From positions 46,517 through 110,516 of the forward strand of contig JBEKGS010000016.1 in the NCBI GenBank assembly GCA_050012675.1: 64,000 nt of DNA. The letters are read 5' to 3'. The position numbers and the translations under genes are program-made. Below the pieces are notes generated by a model. It did no database searches, was not told the origin of the DNA, and saw only the letters and a list, made by a program, of their open reading frames with translations. Positions 44,073-52,381 of the stretch are shown one piece after another (within the stretch, counting starts at the first letter, position 1; every line of letters starts with the position of its first letter). Source of the DNA: Fen-455 sp050012675. GTDB taxonomy: Bacteria; Actinomycetota; Acidimicrobiia; Acidimicrobiales; Bog-793.

Positions 44073-44349
44073 GGGACTCACCGTAGCTTCCCTGGCGCCG
44101 AGCCTTTGTGATCTGCCGCACCCAGTTGGCGCCTTGGCGAAGGGGACCAGCGGTGACGTTCCCCGGGGCCGCGTGACATTTCGACCGCAGAGAATGTCAC
44201 CGACGAACTACCTGCTCAGGGACCAAGGATGGTCGCCTCGCCGCCCTGTCCCCGAGCCTCCTACATGGCGTCGTCCTGCAGGGTCTCGGGCGTTGATCGG
44301 CAATGGTCAGCGTCTGGAAACCAGTCGCACAGATAGGCAGACTGGGGAG

Positions 44350-44814
44350 ATGACCCCTCTCAAGCACTCGGAGGCGATCGTCATAGCTCGCTCTCCAGAG
44401 GACCTCTACGACCTTGTGTCCGATATCACTCGAATGGGCCGGTGGAGCCCGGTTTGCAAGGCGTGTTGGTGGGACGAGGGGGCCGGCCCCGAAGTCGGGG
44501 CCTGGTTCACCGGACGAAACGAGCTACCCGATCGAACCTGGGAGACGCGATCGGAGGTCGTCGCCGCCGAGCGAGGTCGAGAGTTCGCATTCATCGTCAA
44601 CGGCACCTGGACACGCTGGGGATATGTCTTCACGCCCGTCGATGGCGGGACGGAGCTGACCGAGTCCTGGGAGTTCCTGCCCGGTGGCATCGCGATGTTC
44701 GAGGAACGCTTCGGTGCCGACGCCCAGGCACAGATTGCGAACCGGCTCGAACTCGCCCAGAAGGGCATCCCGGCGACGCTGGCAGCGATCAAGAAGGACG
44801 CCGAAGCCGAGTAG
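44350..44814 (+). CDS. SRPBCC (polyketide cyclase/dehydrase fold) protein
   Basis: A 154-residue START-like protein. The first strand and helix are SEAIVIARSPEDLYDLVSDI with TRMGRWSPVCK, the typical pattern (IxAPPExVWxLVSDxTRMGxWSP) of actinobacterial SRPBCC proteins. GTELTESWEF and the long C-terminal helix also fit. These proteins bind hydrophobic ligands, and the function is unknown in most cases. GGGGAG immediately precedes the ATG at 44350. It is divergent from the deaminase gene and has no operon partner. Confidence 0.85.
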   Translation: MTPLKHSEAIVIARSPEDLYDLVSDITRMGRWSPVCKACWWDEGAGPEVGAWFTGRNELPDRTWETRSEVVAAERGREFAFIVNGTWTRWGYVFTPVDGGTELTESWEFLPGGIAMFEERFGADAQAQIANRLELAQKGIPATLAAIKKDAEAE

Positions 44815-45064
44815 GCATCTGGGGTCACTTCGAACTTCCCTTTGACCGAGTGGGGATTTGGGGGCCGGCTTCCTCGGGCAGCGCGATGCCTTACCCGCCT
44901 TTTGGGGCGCGGTCACCGCGTGGATCCGTGCCTCATTCGGTGTGTCGATCGGTGCCGGCCTCGACACTGCGACTGCCCGGATGGCATTGTCGCTCGCCAG
45001 TGCGCCACATTCAGCGGCTCGCACACCTGAACCTGTTCTTCGTCCACCCGGAGCGCGCTCCGTA

Positions 45065-45718
45065 TTAGTCGAGCAGCAACCGGCACCACGCGTCGGACAG
45101 CCAGCTCGCGTATCGGCGGCTCGACCACCCGCGCTCGACCGTCAAGAGCACGTAGAGCTCCGAGCTGTTCATCGCCCAGACCACGTCGGCGGCCTGATCG
45201 ACCGACAGGCCAGCCCGAAGTCGGCCGCTGCCTCGGATGTCTCTCACCAACTTGCGCATGTTGTCCGCCCGACGCTCGCTGATCTCCCGCCAGACCTGTT
45301 GGGCCTCGGGTTCGGTCGAGGAAGCGTCGCGGAGCGCCAGGAACAGCGGCGCCATACGACCCTGGACCTTGCACACGGCATTCGCGTAGAGGGAGAGCTT
45401 CTTTGCCGGGTCGGGCTCCTGCTGTATTGCTTTGACGTAGTCACGCTCCTCGGCAATGACCGGTCGGCCGATCCCCGAGATGGCTTGTTCGATCAGTTCG
45501 CGAAGAACCACCGACTTGCGTCCCACCAGCTCGTACACGGTGTCTAGGTTCACGCCCGCTTCAGCCGCGATATCGGCGATCTTGGTGGCCCGGTAGCCCT
45601 TTGCCAAGATGAGGCCCCGAGCCGCCTCGAGGATCTTCTGCCTCGTCTCGGCAGATCGTGCTTGGCGATGGGAGGCGTCATAGGTTCGCCTCTTGACATC
45701 TCGATCCATGGACTTCAT
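45065..45718 (-). CDS. TetR family transcriptional repressor
   Basis: A 217-residue TetR regulator. The N-terminal HTH is AETRQKILEAARGLILAKGY followed by RATKIADIAAEAGVNLDTVY, with an all-helical ligand domain behind it. The ATG at 45718 lies just 2 nt from a perfect operator palindrome, and a second ATG at 45709 is in frame; both fit a short or leaderless leader. The repressor almost certainly controls itself and the divergent gene at 45764, whose promoter the palindrome also covers. The ligand is unknown. Confidence 0.92.
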   Translation of the reverse strand: MKSMDRDVKRRTYDASHRQARSAETRQKILEAARGLILAKGYRATKIADIAAEAGVNLDTVYELVGRKSVVLRELIEQAISGIGRPVIAEERDYVKAIQQEPDPAKKLSLYANAVCKVQGRMAPLFLALRDASSTEPEAQQVWREISERRADNMRKLVRDIRGSGRLRAGLSVDQAADVVWAMNSSELYVLLTVERGWSSRRYASWLSDAWCRLLLD

Positions 45719-45720
45719 TA

Positions 45721-45745
45721 TTGATCCGAACTTGATTCGGATCAA
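45721..45745. promoter_or_regulatory. TetR operator palindrome
   Basis: TTGATCCGAA (45721-45730) and TTCGGATCAA (45736-45745) form a perfect 10-bp inverted repeat around a 5-nt spacer. It fills most of the 45-nt gap between the tetR start and the divergent small gene, so bound repressor would block both. Confidence 0.85.
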
Positions 45746-45763
45746 GTCAGGAGGGGAACAGCC

Positions 45764-46078
45764 ATGACGTACGCATTCACCCAGGACGTCCCGATTGACG
45801 CCGCCTTCTACAAGCGCATCACCGACGGGCTCGGCGACGAGCCCCCGAAGGGCCTGATCACTCACATCGCCGTCGAGCGTCCCGAGGGAGGACTCCGCTA
45901 CATCGATGTCTGGGAGTCAGAAGCCGACTGGGACCGGTTCGCCGAGGAACGTCTTCACCCTGTCGTCCACGGCCTTCTTGGCGAGGTCTTCGGCACGGAG
46001 CTGCCTCCCGAACCCGCACGAAACGAGTTGTCCGTCCTCCACGTCTGGCATCCGCAGGGTAGTCGTTCGTCGGTTTGA
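45764..46078 (+). CDS. Small protein, probable dimeric alpha/beta-barrel (ABM-like)
   Basis: A 104-residue protein with the pattern strand-helix-strand of a monooxygenase-like ferredoxin fold: ITHIAVERPEGGLRYIDVWE, then ADWDRFAEERLHPVVHGLLG, then LSVLHVWHP. AGGAGGGGAACAG precedes the ATG, an excellent ribosome site. It is the only gene divergent from tetR and probably the target of that repressor. The protein may process or bind the compound sensed by TetR, but no substrate is evident. The family guess rests on the pattern only. Confidence 0.75.
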   Translation: MTYAFTQDVPIDAAFYKRITDGLGDEPPKGLITHIAVERPEGGLRYIDVWESEADWDRFAEERLHPVVHGLLGEVFGTELPPEPARNELSVLHVWHPQGSRSSV

Positions 46079-46095
46079 GGGCATCCGGAATATCG

Positions 46096-46884
46096 TTACC
46101 GGGCCGAGGGAGCCGCGGTGACCAGGTAGGCGCAGAAGTGTCCTCCCGAGACCACGTGCTGGACACGCTCCACCACGGCGGCGGGCAGCACCTCGCGTAT
46201 GAACGACAGCTCGGTGCGACAGGCCACCTGGTAGCGGACGGCCACGTCCAAGATGGCGCAGTTGTGCTCGACGATCATCCACGAGCCGTCCGGCTCTCGC
46301 CGCCATTCGGCCATGTAGCCGTCTTCGCTCAAGATCGTGGCAAGCTCGGCGACCTGTGCCTCGAGCGACTTTCCCGCTAGGCGGCCCTGCGCCCTGCGCA
46401 CCCTTTCGTCGCCTCGAGCTTCAAAGGCCTGCTCGACGAGGACAGGTGCGCTGTTCTCGACGAAATTGAGAAGCTGATTGGCGAGCTGCCCGTAACGCTT
46501 CGGCCACAAGGCCTCGGCTCGCGGGGTGAGACAGTAACGGCGCCGGGGCCGCCCAGGCCCTGAGCTCTCGTCGCGATGTGCGATCAGGCCTTCACCCTCG
46601 AGCGAGACCAGCAGCTGTCGCACGGCACCGACCGTCACGCCGAGAGAACCGGCGATGGACTCGGCGTCGTCCTCGCCCACGTGTTTGAGGCGCTCCAATA
46701 CAGCACGGCGAGCCGGTGCGAGCGTCTCGAGACCCACGGCCGAGCCCGCTTGCTCGATCGGCGCGAGCTCGCCTTCGACAACCGCGCCGCTCGCCCAGCC
46801 CGCGCGTCCGGCACCGCCCGCCGGGCGGCTGGCGGGCGGGCCGCCTATGGCAGGATCAACTGGCTGTCGCCGAACTCGTGCCAC
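46096..46884 (-). CDS. HTH regulator, SufR-like (possible Fe-S sensor)
   Basis: A 262-residue regulator. The winged helix lies around residues 53-115 (APARRAVLERLKHVGEDDAE, then VTVGAVRQLLVSLEGEGLIA and GPGRPRRRY), as in DeoR/ArsR-type SufR proteins. The C-terminal part keeps the SufR layout EHNCAILDVA, VACRTELSFI, VVERVQHVVSGGHFCAYLV with three spaced Cys and a His, which can bind an Fe-S cluster. The GTG at 46884 lies inside queA, with GAGGAGGG six bases before it, so translation is coupled to queA over a 40-nt overlap. It is the last gene of the SDR-queA operon. No suf genes are in the window. Confidence 0.82.
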   Translation of the reverse strand: MARVRRQPVDPAIGGPPASRPAGGAGRAGWASGAVVEGELAPIEQAGSAVGLETLAPARRAVLERLKHVGEDDAESIAGSLGVTVGAVRQLLVSLEGEGLIAHRDESSGPGRPRRRYCLTPRAEALWPKRYGQLANQLLNFVENSAPVLVEQAFEARGDERVRRAQGRLAGKSLEAQVAELATILSEDGYMAEWRREPDGSWMIVEHNCAILDVAVRYQVACRTELSFIREVLPAAVVERVQHVVSGGHFCAYLVTAAPSAR

Positions 46885-47939
46885 AGATAGCCCTCCTCAA
46901 GGGCGGCAGCATAGGACACCTCCAACAGATGGCGCCCCGCCACAGCCTCGATCATGGCCAGGTGCGAGGCACGAGGCTCGTGCCATCCCGTGATCATCCC
47001 GTCGACGGATCTCACCGGACGATCTGGAGCGACCACAAGCCCGGTCCGGCCGGCCCCCGGAAGAACCACTCCGTGCGGGTCCACGACAGTTTCCAGGGCC
47101 CTTACGACGGTGGTGCCGACCGCTATGACGCGGCCGCCGAGCCTGCGGGTGGCGTTGATGCGCGCGGCACTCGGGCCGGGAACAGCGAAGCGCTCCTCCA
47201 TCGGCGCTTCGTGCGCCTCTTGGGACGAGAGACCTGTGTGGAGCAGAACGGGCGTGATGCCGATCCCTCGGCTCACAAGTCGGGTCACCAGTTCGGCTGT
47301 GAACGGACGTGCCGCCGACGGCATCTCCGCGCTCCCGGCCTCCTCGGCGAAGACCGTCTGGTAGGCCGCGATCGGGCGGTCCGAGCTCACATAGCCGTAG
47401 CGGACAGGCCTTCCGTTGTCTGCCAGGTACCGATCGAGCAGTTGGGGAAGCTCGAGGCGCGCTCTCCACAACCTGACATCTCCCAGAGCCGGTCCCGAGC
47501 GAACTGGGCTCATTAGCACGGCGCGCCCGCCTTCGGGCAGGACGACCACGGTGCCGGGCCGGGCGTCGAGCCAGGGCGCGCTGGATCGCCAGTCCGACTG
47601 AGGGTGCCGCAGCTCCACCGCCCAGGCGTGTGGCCCGGCGGGCACGGACAAGTGGAGCAGGGCGGCCCGGTCGCCGACGCGACCCCGCAGCGCAGCCGGG
47701 AGAGTGGCCGAGGTGTTCACCACCAACAGGTCCCCGTTCTCGAGGATCTCCGGGAGGTCTGTGAAACGACGGTGCTCGACACCGGCACTCGACCGCCACG
47801 ACACCATGAGCCTGACGTCGTCACGCCCTGATCCCCGCTCCTCAGGCGGTGAGCCTGCTTCGAGCCGTGCTGGGAGCACGAAGTCGATAAGGCCAGGCGC
47901 GTGGCCCTGCGCAGTTGGCGTCGCCGCCTGAACGGTCAC
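46845..47939 (-). CDS. queA: S-adenosylmethionine:tRNA ribosyltransferase-isomerase (QueA family)
   Basis: A 364-residue QueA-family protein. Recognised blocks are LIDFVLPARLEAGSPPEERG, LLVVNTSATLPAALRG, VRYGYVSSDRPIAAYQTVFA, GSAEMPSAARPFTAELV, RVIAVGTTVVRALETV and the C-terminal GYLWHEFGDSQLIL. QueA transfers the ribosyl part of SAM to the preQ1 base in tRNA during queuosine synthesis. This form, with SAEMPSAARPF and a shorter central part, belongs to an actinobacterial group whose members often occur without the rest of the pathway; no other que gene is here. The GTG start overlaps the stop of the SDR gene (GTGA), with GAGGACG upstream. Confidence 0.85.
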   Translation of the reverse strand: MTVQAATPTAQGHAPGLIDFVLPARLEAGSPPEERGSGRDDVRLMVSWRSSAGVEHRRFTDLPEILENGDLLVVNTSATLPAALRGRVGDRAALLHLSVPAGPHAWAVELRHPQSDWRSSAPWLDARPGTVVVLPEGGRAVLMSPVRSGPALGDVRLWRARLELPQLLDRYLADNGRPVRYGYVSSDRPIAAYQTVFAEEAGSAEMPSAARPFTAELVTRLVSRGIGITPVLLHTGLSSQEAHEAPMEERFAVPGPSAARINATRRLGGRVIAVGTTVVRALETVVDPHGVVLPGAGRTGLVVAPDRPVRSVDGMITGWHEPRASHLAMIEAVAGRHLLEVSYAAALEEGYLWHEFGDSQLILP

Positions 47940-48649
47940 AGATCGTCCTCGCTGAGGAGATCACGGCACTCGTAGCGGCCGCTCGGGCTCTCGGAGCCTA
48001 CGAGGGCCAAGAACGCCGGGACGACGGAGGCAGGTTCCGGCCGGTCCGAGATGTCTTCACCGGGAAAGGCGGCTTGGTGCATGTCGGTCCTCAGGTCGCC
48101 CGGATCGACCACCCAAACCCGGAGCCGGGGCTCTTCTAGGGCAAGCACGGCGCCCAATTGGTCCACGGCCGCCTTGGCCGCGCCGTATCCTCCCCAGCCC
48201 GGGTACGCCGTCACGGCCGCGTCCGAGCTGATCATGACGATCCGACCGTTCGGTGCAGATCGCAGGAGACCCGCAAGCTCCTGGACGAGCGCCAGAGGGG
48301 CGATCACGTTCGCCTCGATGATCGCCCGCAGCTGCTCTGCGGCGAGCTCGACGAGGGCGGGCAGAGGGCTCGGCCCGAGGATCCCGGCGTTGTTCACCAG
48401 GAGGTCCAACCCGCCGAGGGCCTTGACCGCGTCCGCCAGCTGAGCCCGGTGGCCCGGGTCGGTGACGTCTCCCGGGAGGGCGATCAGGCTCGCTCCCTTC
48501 GCCAGCGCCTCTCGGAGCGACTCCTCGGCGACAGCCAACGAGTGAGGGTCCCTGCCATCAGTGACCACAGACCAACCTGCCCCTAAAAGTCCGCCGACCA
48601 AGGCGTAGCCGAGCCCCCGGGATCCTCCGGTGACGAGTGCGACGTTCAC
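47936..48649 (-). CDS. SDR family oxidoreductase
   Basis: A 237-residue short-chain dehydrogenase. The cofactor motif is VTGGSRGLGYAL, the NNAG motif is LLVNNAGILG and the catalytic set is Ser in VMISSDAAV and Tyr-Lys in YGAAKAAV. Absence of a basic residue right after the glycine motif apart from Arg in GGSRGLG suggests NADP use. It heads the SDR-queA-regulator operon; a strong AT-rich palindrome lies just upstream. GGGGGCGCC precedes the GTG start. The substrate is not apparent. Confidence 0.9.
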   Translation of the reverse strand: MNVALVTGGSRGLGYALVGGLLGAGWSVVTDGRDPHSLAVAEESLREALAKGASLIALPGDVTDPGHRAQLADAVKALGGLDLLVNNAGILGPSPLPALVELAAEQLRAIIEANVIAPLALVQELAGLLRSAPNGRIVMISSDAAVTAYPGWGGYGAAKAAVDQLGAVLALEEPRLRVWVVDPGDLRTDMHQAAFPGEDISDRPEPASVVPAFLALVGSESPSGRYECRDLLSEDDL

Positions 48650-49081
48650 GGCGCCCCCTTTCCTACGCCTAGATAAAAACAGGATTGCCTATTTTTATTC
48701 CCGGCGTGGCGCGCTGTCTCGCGGCCTCAGGGCCGACGCGACACATCGAGCCTGCGGTCCGGTCGCGCAAAAGGTGGTCCTCGATTCACCGACAGGGCCG
48801 ATGAGCGCGGACCGTTCAGCGCTCTGGCGACCAGGACCTTGTCACGGTGAATTAGTCGCGCTCGTACCGCTCGAGCGAAAGCTTTGCGTCGCCGCCGTTG
48901 GCCGCGGCCCGCACCGTTGAGCCTGACAGTGCACGGGTCGAGTCAATGCCGCTGACGGCCTCGTTGTCGGGGACCGCCTCGCCGTGGGGTCACCGTCACC
49001 ATGCAGGCCGGCGCATCGCCTGCGCTTGACCGCGGGACGGTCATAGCCTTTGCGCATTGCGGACGAGCTGTGGGAGCGTCC
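48650..49081. other. Intergenic region
   Basis: About 430 bases upstream of the SDR operon and downstream of the PLP decarboxylase gene. It contains the AT-rich palindrome at 48673-48698. The remainder has no recognisable gene or motif. Confidence 0.5.
48673..48698. promoter_or_regulatory. AT-rich operator palindrome of the SDR-queA operon
   Basis: ATAAAAA-C-AGG-ATTG-CCT-A-TTTTTAT is an 11-bp inverted repeat with one mismatch and a 4-nt centre, 24 nt before the SDR start. Such an AT-rich block stands out from the GC-rich surroundings. The SufR-like product of the operon is the obvious candidate to bind it. Confidence 0.6.
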
Positions 49082-50488
49082 TCAGGTCGAGCCGTGGGCC
49101 GCGAGGATCGCCCTCACCGAACGGTCGACGTCGGCTTCGTCGCTTCGCCAGTTGCACACCGAGATCCTCATGGCGCCGAAGCCCCGCCACACCGTCGCGC
49201 TCGGAAAGCACGTGCCCTCGAGCTGCAGCGACCGGATGACCTCACGAGTGTGGTCGTCGTCGCGTCCGGCTGCGCAGGTGAACCTGACGACCACCTGGTT
49301 GAGCTCCTGGAACATGACATGGACACCGTCTTGTCCCCTGAGCGAGTTCGCAAAGCGTTCCGCCATCGCGCAGCAGCGGTCGACCATCTCCGCGAGACCG
49401 TCGACCCCGAGTTGGCGGAGGGCGGCCCAAACCGGTACCGCGCGGGCGCGCCTTGAGAACTCAGGGTTGTAATCCAGCGGGTTACGGAGGTTCTCCTCGT
49501 CGCCCGCCGGCAGGTACGAGGCTCGGACCGTCATCGCACGGCGATGCGCCTCCGGTCGGGCGCAGATCGCCATCCCGCAGTCGTAGGGGACGTTGAGCCA
49601 TTTGTGGGCGTCGGTCGCCCAGGAGTCGGCGCGCTCGACGCCGTTCAGCAGATGACGGCGAGACGGCTCGGCGCGAGCCCACAGGCCGAAGGCTCCGTCC
49701 ACATGGAGCCAGATGTCGCCGGTGCGGTGCCGGTCGACTACGTCCGCTATCTCATCGAGCCGGTCCACGGCGCCGCCGTTGACGTTGCCCGCTTGCGCGC
49801 ACACGATCGTCGGTCCGCTGAGGTTCCCGAGCGCGGCCTTCAAGGCTGCGGGGACCATGCGGCCTGCGTCGTCCACCTCGACCGCTCTCACCGAACGCGA
49901 ACCGAGTCCGAGGAAGCGGAGCCCACGGTCGATCGTGCTGTGGCGCTCCCCGCCCACCACGACGCTGATGGGCGGTGCGCCGATCAGCCCGTCGGCCTCC
50001 ACGTCCCAGTCATGCGCGCCGAGCACGTGCGTGCGGGCCGCCGCCAGGCACACCGTATTGGCCATCTGGCCTCCGGTGACAAAGCCAACCGAGCAGGTAG
50101 GCGGCAGGCCGAGGAGCTGAAGGACCCAGCGGGCGGCGACCTGCTCGACCATGCACACGGCGGGGCACGGCTCGGTCATGCCCGCGTTCTGGTCCCACGC
50201 GCTCACCAGCCAGTCAGCGGCGATGGCGGCCCGCACCGCGCCTCCCATCACCCAGCCGTAGAACCGGCCCGATCCAGTCGCCATCAGGCCTGGCCTGGCC
50301 CGTTCAGCGAGCATGCGAACCACGGCCTCGGCCGGCTCACCTTTGACGGGCAGCTCGTCGTCGAAGCGCTCGAGCATCGCCGTTCCGTCGGCGTCGGGGC
50401 GAACCATCCGCTCGCCGAGCGACGCCAGCCACTGTTTCGCCTCGACGACCGCAGCGTCCAGTGGGCGGTCGAAGTCTGCCTCGATCAC
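49082..50488 (-). CDS. PLP-dependent group II decarboxylase (aromatic-amino-acid type)
   Basis: A 468-residue pyridoxal-phosphate decarboxylase. FVTGGQMANTVCLAAARTHV, the cofactor-stacking His in GGERHSTIDRGLRFLG, HVDGAFGLWA (Asp holds the pyridine nitrogen) and DAHKWLNVPYDCG (Lys forms the Schiff base) are the family set. This group includes aromatic-L-amino-acid, histidine and glutamate decarboxylases; the W-x-V-PYDCG form is nearest to the aromatic/tryptophan type. The GTG at 50488 follows TTGGAGG with good spacing and is preferred over the GTG at 50506. It may also be an aldehyde-forming or aldolase variant; substrate not deducible. It is a single gene. Confidence 0.9.
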   Translation of the reverse strand: MIEADFDRPLDAAVVEAKQWLASLGERMVRPDADGTAMLERFDDELPVKGEPAEAVVRMLAERARPGLMATGSGRFYGWVMGGAVRAAIAADWLVSAWDQNAGMTEPCPAVCMVEQVAARWVLQLLGLPPTCSVGFVTGGQMANTVCLAAARTHVLGAHDWDVEADGLIGAPPISVVVGGERHSTIDRGLRFLGLGSRSVRAVEVDDAGRMVPAALKAALGNLSGPTIVCAQAGNVNGGAVDRLDEIADVVDRHRTGDIWLHVDGAFGLWARAEPSRRHLLNGVERADSWATDAHKWLNVPYDCGMAICARPEAHRRAMTVRASYLPAGDEENLRNPLDYNPEFSRRARAVPVWAALRQLGVDGLAEMVDRCCAMAERFANSLRGQDGVHVMFQELNQVVVRFTCAAGRDDDHTREVIRSLQLEGTCFPSATVWRGFGAMRISVCNWRSDEADVDRSVRAILAAHGST

Positions 50489-50614
50489 GTGTCGCCTCCA
50501 AGTCACACAAAGCCCCGTCGACCAACCGGGACGGCGCCTCTCAGTACCCGCCGGCCGAGCATCGTCCGGGCGAGCCGGCGTTCTCGCCTTCCCGGGCGGC
50601 GAGGTCCTGAATGG

Positions 50615-50911
50615 TCATCCGCCCGCCATGGCACCGATGACGAAGAAGGCCTCCTGACCGGTCACGACGGCCTCGGGAAGGGCCGTGTCGGGCGAGTCGT
50701 GCGACAGGTCTTCCTCACAGGCGAAGAAGCGCACGAAAGGTCGGCGCGCTTTGGTGACCGGGTCGCGGATCGTTCCGACAAGCACCGGGTAGCGCGTCTC
50801 GAGCGCGTCCAGCAAGGAACGCTGCGTGGCCAGACCGGCCGGTTCGATCTCGATCTCCAAGCCGACCTTCGCGAGGGTCCGCAGGTGTGCCGGCAGCACG
50901 ACCCTGATCAC
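50615..50911 (-). CDS. MoaD/ThiS-family ubiquitin-like protein
   Basis: A 98-residue beta-grasp protein ending in the Gly-Gly tail GAMAGG, needed for adenylation and thiocarboxylation or conjugation. VIRVVLPAHLRTLAKVG forms the first hairpin, and FVRFFACEEDLSH, LPEAVVTGQEAFFVIG match MoaD. The GTG at 50911 overlaps the stop of the BNR-protein gene (GTGA), so both are made from one transcript. No MoaE, ThiG, or E1-like gene is adjacent. It probably gives sulfur to, or modifies, an unidentified partner; see the finding on this gene pair. Confidence 0.85.
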   Translation of the reverse strand: MIRVVLPAHLRTLAKVGLEIEIEPAGLATQRSLLDALETRYPVLVGTIRDPVTKARRPFVRFFACEEDLSHDSPDTALPEAVVTGQEAFFVIGAMAGG

Positions 50912-52023
50912 GGCAGAGTCTGGACCTCGACCGACAGTACCGCGGGCAGGTCCCGCACGATCGGTGCCCAGGTGTCGCCGGCGTCGGCCGAGGCGTAGAC
51001 CTGACCCCCCGTCGTACCGAAGTAAACGCCGCACTCGTCCATCGAGTCCACCGCCATCGCGTCACGGAGCACGTTCACATAGCAGTCCTTCTGGGGAAGG
51101 CCGTTCGTGAGCGCCTCCCATTCGTTGCCGCCCGTCCGGCTGCGGTAGACAGCCAGCTTGCCGTCGAGGGGGAAATGCTCCGAGTCGCTCTTGATGGGAA
51201 CGACGTAGATCGTCTCGGGCTCGTGGGCGTGCACGTCGATGGCGAAGCCGAAATCGGTCGGGAGGTTCCCGCTGACCTCCTCCCAGGACTCCGCGCCGTT
51301 GTCGGTTCGCATGATGTCCCAGTGCTTTTGCATGTAGAGCACGTTCGGACGCGAAGGGTGCATGGCGAGGCGGTGCACGCAGTGGCCGACCTCCGCGTCC
51401 TCGTCGGGGATGGACCCCGAGCGAAGCCCCTTGTTCTTCGGCCGCCAGGTCTTGCCGCCGTCGTCGGTGCGGAACACGCCGGCAGCCGATATCGCGACGA
51501 AGACCCGGTCAGGATCGCTCGGGTCCACGATGATCGTGTGCAGGCACATCCCGCCGGCTCCGGGCTGCCAGGAGGAGCCGGAGTCCTGGCAGCGGAGCCC
51601 GGCGAGCTCCTGCCAAGTCTTTCCCCCGTCGGTCGAGCGGAAGATCCCGGCGTCCTCGACGCCGGCAAGGACCGTATCGGGATCGCCCACGGACGGTTCC
51701 AGGTGCCACACCCGTGCGAACTCCCACGGGTGTGGCGTTCCGTCATACCACTGATGGGTGCCGGGCACGCCCTCGTACTGGAACTGGTTGCCCACCGGCT
51801 CCCACGTCTTGCCGCCGTCGTCGGAGCGCTGTACCAGTTGGCCGAACCAACTTGTGGACTGCGAGGCGTAGAGCCGGTTCGGGTCGGCCGGAGACCCATT
51901 GACGTGGTAGATCTCCCAGCCCGCGAAGAAGGGACCGTTGATCTCCCAGGACTCGCGCTTGCCGTCCGAGGCAAGCACGAATGCACCCTTGCGTGTGCCG
52001 ACAAGCACCCGTACACCGCTCAC
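50908..52023 (-). CDS. BNR/Asp-box repeat (sialidase-like propeller) protein
   Basis: A 371-residue beta-propeller with several Asp-box motifs: SDDGGKTWEPV, STDGGKTWQEL, TDDGGKTWRPK, TDNGAESWEEV and SADAGDTWAPI. The N-terminal VRVLVGTRKGAFVLASDGKR is typical of a soluble actinobacterial family of this type. No signal peptide is found, so it is cytoplasmic. There is no catalytic sialidase triad that I can identify, so it is likely a binding or scaffold protein. It is translationally coupled to the MoaD-like gene. GTG start with GAGAGGAG upstream. Confidence 0.85.
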   Translation of the reverse strand: MSGVRVLVGTRKGAFVLASDGKRESWEINGPFFAGWEIYHVNGSPADPNRLYASQSTSWFGQLVQRSDDGGKTWEPVGNQFQYEGVPGTHQWYDGTPHPWEFARVWHLEPSVGDPDTVLAGVEDAGIFRSTDGGKTWQELAGLRCQDSGSSWQPGAGGMCLHTIIVDPSDPDRVFVAISAAGVFRTDDGGKTWRPKNKGLRSGSIPDEDAEVGHCVHRLAMHPSRPNVLYMQKHWDIMRTDNGAESWEEVSGNLPTDFGFAIDVHAHEPETIYVVPIKSDSEHFPLDGKLAVYRSRTGGNEWEALTNGLPQKDCYVNVLRDAMAVDSMDECGVYFGTTGGQVYASADAGDTWAPIVRDLPAVLSVEVQTLP

Positions 52024-52381
52024 CTGTGCTCCTCTCCAAGGTATGTGAAGGTCGTGCCCGTCACGCCCGCACCCGCGGCGGGACCGCCCTCATGGCTTCT
52101 CGCGGGTAGACGACGGCACCTGGTCGATCTCATCGCGCGAAGAGGCGTCGGGTCTCCAACGTCCCGAAAAGATGGCAGTGCCGCAATCAGCTGAATTCCC
52201 CCCGGACCGCGTCTGCTGAGCTGAAGCCGGGCGTGCCGCTCAACAGGCTCGACTCTGGAGGAGATTGTAGGCAGTGCTCGCCCCGCCGGCCAGGGCCACC
52301 GACGCGCTCGGTGACCGGGCTCTCAGGGGACGGCCGTGTGTCGGAAGCTTGCGGGGCCAGGTCTTGGCCGGGCCCGTTTGG
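52024..52381. other. Intergenic region
   Basis: About 360 bases between the BNR-protein gene start and the end of livF (both on the minus strand). It should hold the BNR-MoaD promoter and the liv terminator, but I see no clear motif for either and no gene. Confidence 0.4.
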
